A stretch of 64,000 bases of DNA, taken from assembly GCF_030817655.1 (NCBI RefSeq), contig NZ_JAUSZM010000003.1, positions 1,302,001 to 1,366,000 on the forward strand. The letters are read 5' to 3'. Made by a program: the position numbers and the translations under genes. Source of the stretch: Streptomyces sp. V4I2 (lineage in GTDB: Bacteria > Actinomycetota > Actinomycetes > Streptomycetales > Streptomycetaceae). This document shows, piece by piece, positions 36,739 through 44,562 of this stretch (position 1 is the first letter of the stretch; each line of letters begins with the position of its first letter). The notes beneath the pieces are model-generated. The model saw nothing but the letters and a program-made list of their open reading frames with translations, did no database searches and had not been told where the DNA came from.

Positions 36739-37104
36739 ATGTCACCGCGCTGGAATCCAAATCCCGAGGTAGGCACCGGTCGTCACGCCGTCTCCAACTT
36801 GCACGCCCATTTGGTTTTCGTCACCAGGTACCGGCGTTCAGCCCTCACCGGCGCCATGTTGACTCGCACCGAAGATCATGCGCGAGGTCTGCACTACCCG
36901 CCCAAAGTGCAGCTTTCCAAGCTGGTCAACAGCCTCAAGGGCGTCAGCTCGCGAAGACTCCGCCAGGAGTACGACGCGCATGTGCACCGGTACCTGTGGG
37001 GCGGTCACTTCTGGTCCGCCTGCTACTTCGGCGGGTTCTGCGGTGGAGCACCGTTGACCGTCGTCAAGCAGTACATCGAGAACCAACAGCGACCTGCCGA
37101 CTGA
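36739..37104 (+). pseudogene. tnpA: TnpA (Y1 transposase) with internal deletion removing the HUH motif
   Basis: The remnant reads 121 residues. The N-terminus (MSPRWNPNP, NLHAHLVFVTRYRRSALTG) and the C-terminal half with the catalytic tyrosine (VVKQYIENQ) are clearly IS200/IS605 TnpA. The middle is missing: after MLTRTE the frame shifts by a two-base loss, and the stretch that should carry the metal-binding His-hydrophobic-His motif is deleted, so the sequence jumps directly to HYPPKVQLSKLVNSLKG. The deletion joins at a short CTGCAC-like repeat. Without HUH it cannot cut DNA. Confidence 0.85.
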
Positions 37105-37149
37105 GGGCAACACTCCTGCCCCATGCTCACGTTCGGGTCAGAGCACTTC

Positions 37150-40100
37150 TCAGCCCCCGCTCTCCGGATCGCAGCACCCGTCGCGTCGCATACGCCGGCT
37201 GACCTCCAGCCAGTCCTCGGCCGAAGCCGCCTGCTGCGGTTCGTAACTCCGCGTGGTGGCAGCCCCGAAGGCGTCGACCAGGTCCGCCTGCTCGATGAGG
37301 ACACCGCCGCGGAGGACCGCCACGGTGCGGATCAGGCTGGCGAAGTCAGTGAAGGGGTCGCCGTCGATGACCGTGAGGTCGCCGAGTTTGCCCTCCTCCA
37401 GCGTGCCCAGGTCGGCGTCGGCACCGAAGACGCGCGCGGGCAGCACGGTGGCGGTGCGCAGCGCCTCGGCCGGTGACAGGCCGGCGCGGTGCAGTGCCCG
37501 TAGGGCCAGGTGCAGGTGCAGCCCGACCGGGACGAGCGGCTGGTCGGTGCCGAGCGCGATCAGTCCGCCGCCCGCGAGGATCCGCCGGTAGACGTTCAAC
37601 TCCCTGTCCAACGTGGCCAGTTGGGAGGCTGTGGGCGGCTGCCCGGCCTGCTGGCGGACGAGCGCGGTGTCCCACGGCGGCATGAGCGTGGTGACACGCG
37701 GGTCGTCCGCGAGCGCGGGGTCGGCGCCGAGCAGAGGCTGTGCCGTGAACGGGGTGGCGACGAGGTGGAAGCCGGCGCGGGTGTAGATCTCCTCGACGTC
37801 CTGGTAGGCACGTCCCGTGGCCGAGGTCGCGTGCCCGAACTCCAGTCGCTGGGTGGCCTGCAGATGGGTCGTCAGGTCCTGGCCCAGCTGTACGCCCGGA
37901 GTGCACAGGTGGCTGCCGCTGCGCACGCCGAGCCGGTCGTGCGCGAAGTCGGCGGCCTCCTTCATCACCCAGCCGGGGGCCCGTACGTACGTCTTCACGA
38001 AGTCCCAGTCCAGCGCGGCCGCCCGCGCCAGCGAGCGGCGCAGGCCCTCGTGGGTGCGGTGGGCGCGGCCCATGCTGTAGGCGACGCGCGCCCCGTCAAG
38101 GAGTTCGCCGGTGGACAGGAGCCGGGGTCCGGCGAGGGCACCGGCGGCGACCGCCTCGCGGATGCGGGCCTGTTCGTAGGCGAATCCGCCCAGCGAGACG
38201 GCCGTCGTGATGCCGTACGCGACTTGGAGCGCGGTCTGGCGGCCGCCGTAGGTGCTCTGCCAGGGGTGGGTGTGTGCGTCCCACAGGCCCGGGATCACGG
38301 TGCGATCGCTCGCGTCGACCTGGCGGGCGGCCGGGCGGCCGGTCCGGTGCGGGGAGACCTCCGCGATCCGGCCGTCGCGGATCACGACATCGATGTCCTC
38401 GCGGACGTCCGGGCCGGTGCCGTCCCAGAAGCGGCCCGCGTGCACGACGGTGTCGGCCGGCCGCGGTCTGCGGTAGTCCAGCGGGACGCGGACGGTGCGG
38501 GCCTTGCCGCTGCCGATGTCGATCAGGCGCAGGGTGCCCGCGGACAGGTGGAGAAGGCTGCGGGCGTCGGCGGACCAGGACGGGTGGTCGGCGGGTTCGG
38601 TGGTGAGGAGGCGGGGGTCGCCGTCGGGGGTGCCGTCGGCGCGGACCGGCAGCAGCCACAGCGCCGACTCGGCGACGACGGCCATCCAGCGGCCGTCCGG
38701 GGACCAGACGGGGCCGGAGTCGTAGCGGTCGGAGAGCGAGGTGTGCGGGGCGAGGGCGTGCAGGACGGCCGTGCCGGTGGTGGTGTCGACGACCCGGATG
38801 AGGTTGTAGCCCTCGCGGAAGCGCTGGTTGAGGCGGTTGCGGTCGCACAGCGCCACATAGCGGCCGTCGGGCGACCAGCTGGGGCGGCCGGGCAGCCCTC
38901 CCCCGCCGAGCGGTGCGGCGAGGTTGCGTTCGCTGCCGTCGGACAGGTCGCGCACCACGAGGTTGCCGGACATGTCCAGGCAGGCCAGCCGGGTCCCGTC
39001 GGGCGAGAGGGCGGGGAAGACGCGGCCGCCCTCGGCGAGCACGGTCTCCTCGCCGGAGGCCAGGTCGCGGCGCCGTACGGCGAACAGGCCGTCGCGGTCG
39101 TCGGTGTACACCAGCGCCGTGCCGTCGGGTGTCCATCTCGGCGCCGACACATAGCGGGTCGAGGGCACTTGAACGACCTTGCGGGGTGCGCGGCCGCCGG
39201 TGGTGTCGGCGGTCCACAGCGCGTTGAGCGCGGCGAAGGCGACGCGGCGGCCGTCCGGTGACAGGGCGGGCAGGTGCAGCGCGCGGACGGGACGGGTGCC
39301 GGCGCCTTCGAAGTCGTACGCCTTCTCGCGGTAGTTGGGCCGGTCCACGGGCAGCGTCGCCGTGAACGGGATCTTCTCGCCGTCGCCCGGCGCGTCCGGG
39401 TCGAGCAGGCGGAAGTGTCCGTCGACCGTGAGGAGCAGGCGTTCGCCGTCCGTCCAGCGGGGCGGCGCCGGGAGGACGTCGCCCTCGACGGCGACCGGAG
39501 CGCCGTCCACCACAAGCGTGCAGGAGGCCGCGGGCGAGGCCGTGGTGCGCAGGTAGGCGAGACGGCCGGCGGGCGAGGCGGCGGGGGTCATGACCTGGGC
39601 GCCGGAGTCGTCGGTGTGCTCGGTGGTCACCGGACCCGAGCCGTCGGCAGGCACCGACGCGACGGTGGCCGCTCGGAGGGCACCCGCCGGGGTGACGACA
39701 GCGCGCACGAACAGCACGCGAGCACCGTCCGGCGACCACGTGGGGTCGAAGTCCTCCCAGGCGGCGTCCTGCCCGGGGCCCTGCTGGCCGTGGCGCCCGG
39801 TGAGCCGGGTCAGCGCGCCGGTGCGCAGGTCCAGGACCCAGATCCGGTACGGGGCGCCGGTCACGGTGTCGCCGCCGCGCTCGGACGCGAACGCGATCCG
39901 GGTGCCGTCCGGCGACCAGGCCGGCCCCCGGTCGTCCCACGGCCCGTCGGTGAGCTGCCGGGTCCCGGTACCGTCGGGCCGCAGCGTCCAGAGGTGGAAG
40001 CCTCCGCCGCGATAGGCGCACACGACGAGGCGGCTGCCGTCGGGCGAGAACTGCGGGCGGGTGGGTTCGAGGCCGGGCGGGGTCAGCGCGACGGCGGTGC

Positions 40101-40353
40101 CACCGTCCCGCGGAACGGACCAGAGCACGTTCTGGACCTCGGCGACCAGCCGGTCACCGGACGGGGCGAGGGTCGCGGAACCGCCCGTGGCGGCGGTGAA
40201 GGAGAGGGTGGTGGGACCGGAGGCGGCGGCCGCGCCCGGCGGGCCGACGGTGACGAGCGCCGTGGCCGCGGCGGTGGTCCGGAGGAATCCGCGGCGGGAG
40301 AGGGGACCGAAACGGGAGGGCTCTGAGGTGACGGAGGCGTCGTCGATGTCCAA
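37150..40353 (-). CDS. Exported TolB-propeller amidohydrolase
   Basis: Large exported protein of 1067 residues. A Tat signal (SRRGFLRTTAAA) is at residues about 19-45. About residues 50-680 hold repeated PD40/TolB propeller blades (TRPQFSPDGSRLVV, RGPAWSPDGTRIAF, HPSWSADARSLLHL). The C-terminal third is an amidohydrolase: the metal motif VIPGLWDAHTHPW (HxH), a later His in the HATSATGRA region and Asp in LGTDQPLVP. The TTG at 40353 has GGGAG five bases before it and places the Tat signal near the N-terminus. It lies downstream of an exported RidA and oxidase and may share their transcript. The amide substrate is unknown. Confidence 0.9.
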   Translation of the reverse strand: MDIDDASVTSEPSRFGPLSRRGFLRTTAAATALVTVGPPGAAAASGPTTLSFTAATGGSATLAPSGDRLVAEVQNVLWSVPRDGGTAVALTPPGLEPTRPQFSPDGSRLVVCAYRGGGFHLWTLRPDGTGTRQLTDGPWDDRGPAWSPDGTRIAFASERGGDTVTGAPYRIWVLDLRTGALTRLTGRHGQQGPGQDAAWEDFDPTWSPDGARVLFVRAVVTPAGALRAATVASVPADGSGPVTTEHTDDSGAQVMTPAASPAGRLAYLRTTASPAASCTLVVDGAPVAVEGDVLPAPPRWTDGERLLLTVDGHFRLLDPDAPGDGEKIPFTATLPVDRPNYREKAYDFEGAGTRPVRALHLPALSPDGRRVAFAALNALWTADTTGGRAPRKVVQVPSTRYVSAPRWTPDGTALVYTDDRDGLFAVRRRDLASGEETVLAEGGRVFPALSPDGTRLACLDMSGNLVVRDLSDGSERNLAAPLGGGGLPGRPSWSPDGRYVALCDRNRLNQRFREGYNLIRVVDTTTGTAVLHALAPHTSLSDRYDSGPVWSPDGRWMAVVAESALWLLPVRADGTPDGDPRLLTTEPADHPSWSADARSLLHLSAGTLRLIDIGSGKARTVRVPLDYRRPRPADTVVHAGRFWDGTGPDVREDIDVVIRDGRIAEVSPHRTGRPAARQVDASDRTVIPGLWDAHTHPWQSTYGGRQTALQVAYGITTAVSLGGFAYEQARIREAVAAGALAGPRLLSTGELLDGARVAYSMGRAHRTHEGLRRSLARAAALDWDFVKTYVRAPGWVMKEAADFAHDRLGVRSGSHLCTPGVQLGQDLTTHLQATQRLEFGHATSATGRAYQDVEEIYTRAGFHLVATPFTAQPLLGADPALADDPRVTTLMPPWDTALVRQQAGQPPTASQLATLDRELNVYRRILAGGGLIALGTDQPLVPVGLHLHLALRALHRAGLSPAEALRTATVLPARVFGADADLGTLEEGKLGDLTVIDGDPFTDFASLIRTVAVLRGGVLIEQADLVDAFGAATTRSYEPQQAASAEDWLEVSRRMRRDGCCDPESGG

Positions 40354-40470
40354 GGAAGCTCCCAGTACACGGAGTTGGTGTGCCGGACAGAAGAGACCAC
40401 GGGTGGAAACGTACGGGGCGGAGCCCGCTCGCGGACCCCGCCCCGGCACTTGTCCGCCGATCTTCACCCC

Positions 40471-41112
40471 TCAGCGCTTGCCGTACGTCGCGGTGACCTC
40501 GACCTCCACCAGCCAGCCCTTGACGGCCAGTGAGGCGACCTCCATCGTGGCCCGCGCCGGACGGGCCTTGTTGGCGAGCAGCGGCGCCTTGGGAGCGGAC
40601 GTGCCCATGGGTACCGGCACGACCTGATGTGTCGTCAGGTCGATGTTCGCGAAGAACTGCCGGTACGCGCGGTTCCAGCCGGCGTAGTCGGCCGTCTCCG
40701 CGCCGGGCGGCTTCATCAGGTAGCACTTCATCGTGATGACGGCGGCCGGGCTGAGGCCCGCGGCCTCCAGGTTGGTCTTGATGTTGCGCAGCACGACGAG
40801 CGCCTGCGCCTCGGTGATCGTGACGCCTTCGGCGCCCTCGGTCAGGGCCGGGTCGGTGTAGCGCTCCGGAGTCCCGTCCGGCGCCGAGGGGTTGAGCGCG
40901 GAGGGCCCGAGACCGCTGCTCTGGTACCCGGCCACCTCACTGCCGGTCGCCACGCCGTTCGCGATGGCCGGGTTGGACTGCCCGGAGGGCAGCATGACCC
41001 GCACTTCCCTCGGGCCGGGCCACCAGCCCCGGGCGTCGGCGAGCGCGGTGCCGCCCGTGAGGAGCGAGGCGGTCAGGACCGTACCGATGACAACCTTCGT
41101 GCGCCGGCTCAT
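40471..41112 (-). CDS. Exported RidA-family (YjgF/YER057c) protein
   Basis: A 213-residue protein with a Sec signal peptide (VVIGTVLTASLLTGGTALA) followed by a RidA/YjgF domain of the Rid superfamily; EVEVTATYGK near the end and the GWNRAYRQFF helix are typical. RidA proteins hydrolyse reactive enamine/imine intermediates and are normally cytoplasmic. Here it is exported and overlaps the stop of an exported flavin amine oxidase (ATGA), whose product would be an imine. The strictly conserved Arg of canonical RidA cannot be placed with certainty, so activity is inferred. Confidence 0.85.
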   Translation of the reverse strand: MSRRTKVVIGTVLTASLLTGGTALADARGWWPGPREVRVMLPSGQSNPAIANGVATGSEVAGYQSSGLGPSALNPSAPDGTPERYTDPALTEGAEGVTITEAQALVVLRNIKTNLEAAGLSPAAVITMKCYLMKPPGAETADYAGWNRAYRQFFANIDLTTHQVVPVPMGTSAPKAPLLANKARPARATMEVASLAVKGWLVEVEVTATYGKR

Positions 41113-42722
41113 GCGGCCATCACCCTCTCGTGGATGTCGGTCACGACCTTGCGGGCCGAGGTGAACGCGCCGTGCTGCCAGGCGATGACGTGGCTGAGCC
41201 AGTCCCCGGCGAAGTACACATGCCCGGCGGGCTGGTTGAGGAGCTTGTACTCCGGGCCGTCCTGCGAGGGCCAGCCCACCCAGCCGGCCTCGATGTGCGG
41301 GGTGCGGTGCCAGGCCACGCTGAAGGCGTGCTCGAGTTCGCTGCGGTACTTCTCGCCGTGGATCTTCACGCCGCGGCTCACCGCCCGCGCGACCCGCTCC
41401 TCGTGCGGCAGGGCGCTGTACGCGAGGGCGTTCGCGCCGAAGTTGTAGTAGCCGATGAGGGTGCCGCGGCGGCCGAAGTGGCCGTAGGACGGGTACCAGA
41501 TGGTGGCCAGGTCCGTGTCGGTGGGCGTGATCCCGCCGTAGATGTGCTCGTCGGTCTCCCACCAGCGGCTGCCGTACTCCAGGCCCACCTTGCCGACGGG
41601 TGTCACGGCCGGGTACTTCAGCGCGGCGGTGACGTTCGTGCCCAGGTTGTGCTTGATGCGGGCCATGACCATGGGCGGTACGGCCGCGACGACGAAGTCG
41701 GCGTACCGGGTGCGGGTACGGCCCCGGTCGTCCTTGTAGGTGACCTCGGCGCCGTCCGGGAGGTTCCTGACCTCCAGCGCCTCGGCGCCGTACGTGATCC
41801 GGTCCCGCCCGACGGCCTCGGCGAGGGCGTACGGGATGGCGTCCATGCCGCCCACCGGCTGGAACATGAGCATGGCCTGGTCGTAGCCGAACTCGAAGGA
41901 GAAGCGCTGCCCGACGCCGCTCGCGATGACGTCCGACATCGAGGGCACCGGCCCCAGCACCGTGCCGTTCTCGAAGGCGGCACCGGGCTCGACGGAGTAG
42001 CCGCGCCGGTCGCTGCCGGTGTAGGCGTAGCCGTCCGCCTTGCCCTTGATGGCGCCGAAGTTCTGCAGGAAGGCGATCAGCCGTTCCTTGTCGGCGGCGG
42101 TGAGCTGCGCGTCCAGGGCACCCTGGTCGGTGGCCTTGGCGAGCAGCTCGGAGACATAGCCGTAGACGTCGGCCTTCGCGGTGCGCCAGCGCATCGGCTG
42201 TCCCGCGAGCGCGGCGCTGTTCTCGTGGTAGATGTACGCGTTGGCGTTCTGGTTGGTGAACACCTCGACGGGAACGCCGAGTTCCCTGCAGTACTCGAGC
42301 GTGACGTGCGACTGGGGCAGCCGGGCGGGCCCGGCGTTCATGTACTGGCCCTTGGAGAACGACGCGGTCTGTCTGCGCCCGTCCAGATCGGTCAGCGAAG
42401 TACCCCCGCGTACCGTCCAGTTGCGGCCACCGGGCCGGTCCTTGGCCTCCAGGATCCGGCAGTCGTAGCCCGCCTTGCCGAGTTCGTAGGCGGTGGCCAG
42501 GCCGGCGATGCCGCCGCCGAGTACGAGGACCTTCTTCGCGCTCCGCCCGCTGAGCGCGAAGTCGCTCCTGCCCGGCGCCCGGTACTCCGCGGCCCGTACG
42601 TCCGGCACCGGCGCGAGGCCCAGTGCCCCCATCGCCGAGTAGAGCACTCCCGCGCCGCCCGCGACCCCGACGGAACGCAGGAAGTCACGCCGAGATGCCG
42701 TGGATCTCTCTGCAGCAGCCAT
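41109..42722 (-). CDS. Exported flavin amine oxidase / L-amino-acid oxidase-like
   Basis: FAD-dependent oxidase of 537 residues. A Tat signal (SRRDFLRSVG) lies at residues 10-19. The FAD fingerprint KVLVLGGGIAGLATAYELGK is near residue 65, then EAKDRPGGRNWT, and the C-terminal flavin site reads AGDWLSH. It is in the flavin-containing amine oxidase family (PF01593) that includes bacterial L-amino-acid oxidases, and would release an imino acid, ammonia and peroxide outside the cell. GAGGAG lies three bases before the ATG. The exported RidA gene overlaps its stop. Confidence 0.92.
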   Translation of the reverse strand: MAAAERSTASRRDFLRSVGVAGGAGVLYSAMGALGLAPVPDVRAAEYRAPGRSDFALSGRSAKKVLVLGGGIAGLATAYELGKAGYDCRILEAKDRPGGRNWTVRGGTSLTDLDGRRQTASFSKGQYMNAGPARLPQSHVTLEYCRELGVPVEVFTNQNANAYIYHENSAALAGQPMRWRTAKADVYGYVSELLAKATDQGALDAQLTAADKERLIAFLQNFGAIKGKADGYAYTGSDRRGYSVEPGAAFENGTVLGPVPSMSDVIASGVGQRFSFEFGYDQAMLMFQPVGGMDAIPYALAEAVGRDRITYGAEALEVRNLPDGAEVTYKDDRGRTRTRYADFVVAAVPPMVMARIKHNLGTNVTAALKYPAVTPVGKVGLEYGSRWWETDEHIYGGITPTDTDLATIWYPSYGHFGRRGTLIGYYNFGANALAYSALPHEERVARAVSRGVKIHGEKYRSELEHAFSVAWHRTPHIEAGWVGWPSQDGPEYKLLNQPAGHVYFAGDWLSHVIAWQHGAFTSARKVVTDIHERVMAA

Positions 42723-42899
42723 CCACTCCTCCTCACCCGCGCCCGCGTGCCCGGACGCGACGTCCGATCAACCCGGTCACGTGGGGGGTGAGCAACTGAT
42801 GAGACCGGAGGTGCGAAGTGAGCCTCCGTCAGGAGTGTTACGGCGCAATACCGATGACGTATCCGTGACATGAGCATGCGAGCGGGGCGTACGTCTGTC

Positions 42900-43620
42900 T
42901 CATCCGGCCCCGGCGGGTACGCGCTGGGGGGCCACGCCTCGGGCGACCGCGGCGAGTACCGCGATGGACGCGGCGACCAGCAGTGGGTGCCCGACCAGTG
43001 AGGTCTGGAAGCCTTCGAAGGGGTCCGAGGAGGTCAGTCCCGCGCGTTCGAGCATCCAGGACACCGAGAACAGCAGGCCGATGACGGCCACCGCGACACG
43101 GAACGCCGGGTACACGGCCGTACGGGCGAGGACGAGCAGCGAGGGCATCATCAGCGCGACGACCAGCAACCGGGTCAGCTCGATGCCCAGGTTGAAGCCC
43201 AGCAGTGTGGTCACGAGGGATCCTCGGTCCAGCCCCAGCTCGCCGATGAGCGACGCGAACGCCAGCCCGTGGACGAGTCCGAAGCCACTGGCGATGAGGA
43301 CCTCGCCGCGGGCCACCAGGGGGCGTAGCGCGTGGCGCGCGGACACCGCGATCGAGAAGGCGATCAGCGTCTCGACCGGCCGTGACGGTACGTGGATCAC
43401 TCCGGCCGCCGCCAAGGCCAGGGTGAGCGAGTGGCCCACGGCGAACGCGGAGACGACATGGACGACGCGGACGATGCTGCGCCGCGCCGACGCACCGCCG
43501 GCCCGCCACCGCCCGCCCGCCGCCACCAGCGGGGCCGGGACGAGCAGCATCAGGAGGAACAGCAGGTGGTCGGCGCCCTCGCCGACGTGCTCGATGCCCA
43601 GGCCGGCGGTGGCGGCCCGA
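42900..43620 (-). pseudogene. 5'-truncated HupE/UreJ-like membrane protein
   Basis: The C-terminal membrane domain is preserved, beginning at LGIEHVGEGADHLLFLLMLL and continuing through about six helices (GFGLVHGLAFASLI, LLGFNLGIELTRLLV) to the stop at 42900. This is the family of HupE/UreJ_2 proteins. The N-terminal signal peptide and extracellular domain that normally precede it are absent; upstream of about 43620 the sequence belongs to a histidine kinase on the other strand. A longer frame runs to 43793 but its first part is that kinase's shadow. Function is probably lost. Confidence 0.7.
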
Positions 43621-44349
43621 GGGTGCCCTTGCCGGTGTCCGACAGCGCGCGCCGCCTGGCCGCCTCCGGCGAGGCCGGGCAGTCGGACACCGCCGAGATC
43701 GTCGTGGACGGCCGCACCTGTCGCCGGCTGACCACCGCGCTGGGCGGGGACCGCGGGGCGTTGCAGGTCGCCGTCCGGATCGACCAGACCCACTATGTGC
43801 TGGGCGGCATGGCCCGGGAGATCGCCGCGGTCAGCGGTGCGTCAGGAGGCCGAGGAACCCGTGGAGCTGGCCGGGGTGGCCCGGCGCGCGGCGCGGCGCG
43901 TGTACCGGCGTACCGGCCGCCTGGTCCATGTCGACGCCGACGGTTCCGTGGTCCACGGCCGCCCGCAGGGGCTCGAACGCGCGCTGGGCAACCTGCTGGA
44001 GAACGCCGCCAAGTTCGACCCCGACGGCGAGGAGCCCATCGAGGTGCGTATCCGTCGGGGCCGGGTCACCGTCTCGGACCGCGGCCCGGGCATCGACGTC
44101 GACGACCTCGCCCGCGTCTTCGACCGCTTCTACCGGGCCGACACCGCCCGCGGCCTGCCCGGGTCCGGACTCGGCCTCGCCATCGTCCGCGACGTCGCCG
44201 GGACGCACGACGGCACCGTGTTCGCGGCTGCCCGAACCGGCGGCGGGACCGCGGTCGGCTTCACCGTGGACGCCTCGCGCCTGCTGCCCGGCGCCAACGC
44301 CGATCCGGCCTCTCGCTCGACGGCCCGCTCCGGCCGGCCTGCCGGCTGA
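43621..44349 (+). pseudogene. Internally deleted histidine kinase remnant
   Basis: Two parts of a sensor kinase remain in different frames. The first (about 43626-43830) encodes a piece of extracellular domain containing VPLPVSDSARRLAASGEAG and [11 protein letters not shown]. The second (about 43840-44349) encodes the ATPase domain with N-box [18 protein letters not shown] and GSGLGLAIV. The membrane helix, HAMP and phospho-accepting histidine that should join them are missing and the frame changes at the joint. No adjacent response regulator remains. Confidence 0.75.
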
Positions 44350-44562
44350 CCGACGACCACTCGGTATCAGACCCGTGGCTTCAATTCCCCCGTCCGGAAG
44401 CCGACCGCCCGCGGCTGAGACCCTACGGAACCAGGTCGACGCCGGGTGCCCGCGCCGGTTGTTCACCAGAAGGGCCCGGAGACCGGGCACTAGAGTGAGC
44501 GGTCCCTGTCAGAAGCGTCCGGATCGGAACCGTCCCGGCCACGAGTGGGTGAAGGAGACACG

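Larger units (their letters stand above)
35394..37135 (-). mobile_element. IS200/IS605-type insertion element with divergent tnpA and tnpB
   Basis: The element contains tnpB on the minus strand and a tnpA remnant on the plus strand in head-to-head order. A 10-bp perfect stem (35405-35414 with 35417-35426) lies 8 bases beyond the tnpB stop, the position of the right-end recognition hairpin. The right terminus is probably near 35394 (TTGA on the plus strand). The left end lies somewhere after the tnpA stop at 37104 and before the next gene's end at 37150; no clear left hairpin was found. Boundaries are estimates. Confidence 0.75.

Noticed and set aside
37105..37149. TGCTC/GAGCA inverted repeat as the left-end hairpin of the IS605 element
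   Set aside because: Arms are only five bases with a 12-base loop, too weak to call the left end.
37510..39261. Plus-strand 583-residue open frame opposite the amidohydrolase
   Set aside because: Antisense shadow; the minus strand carries Tat signal, propeller repeats and metal motifs.
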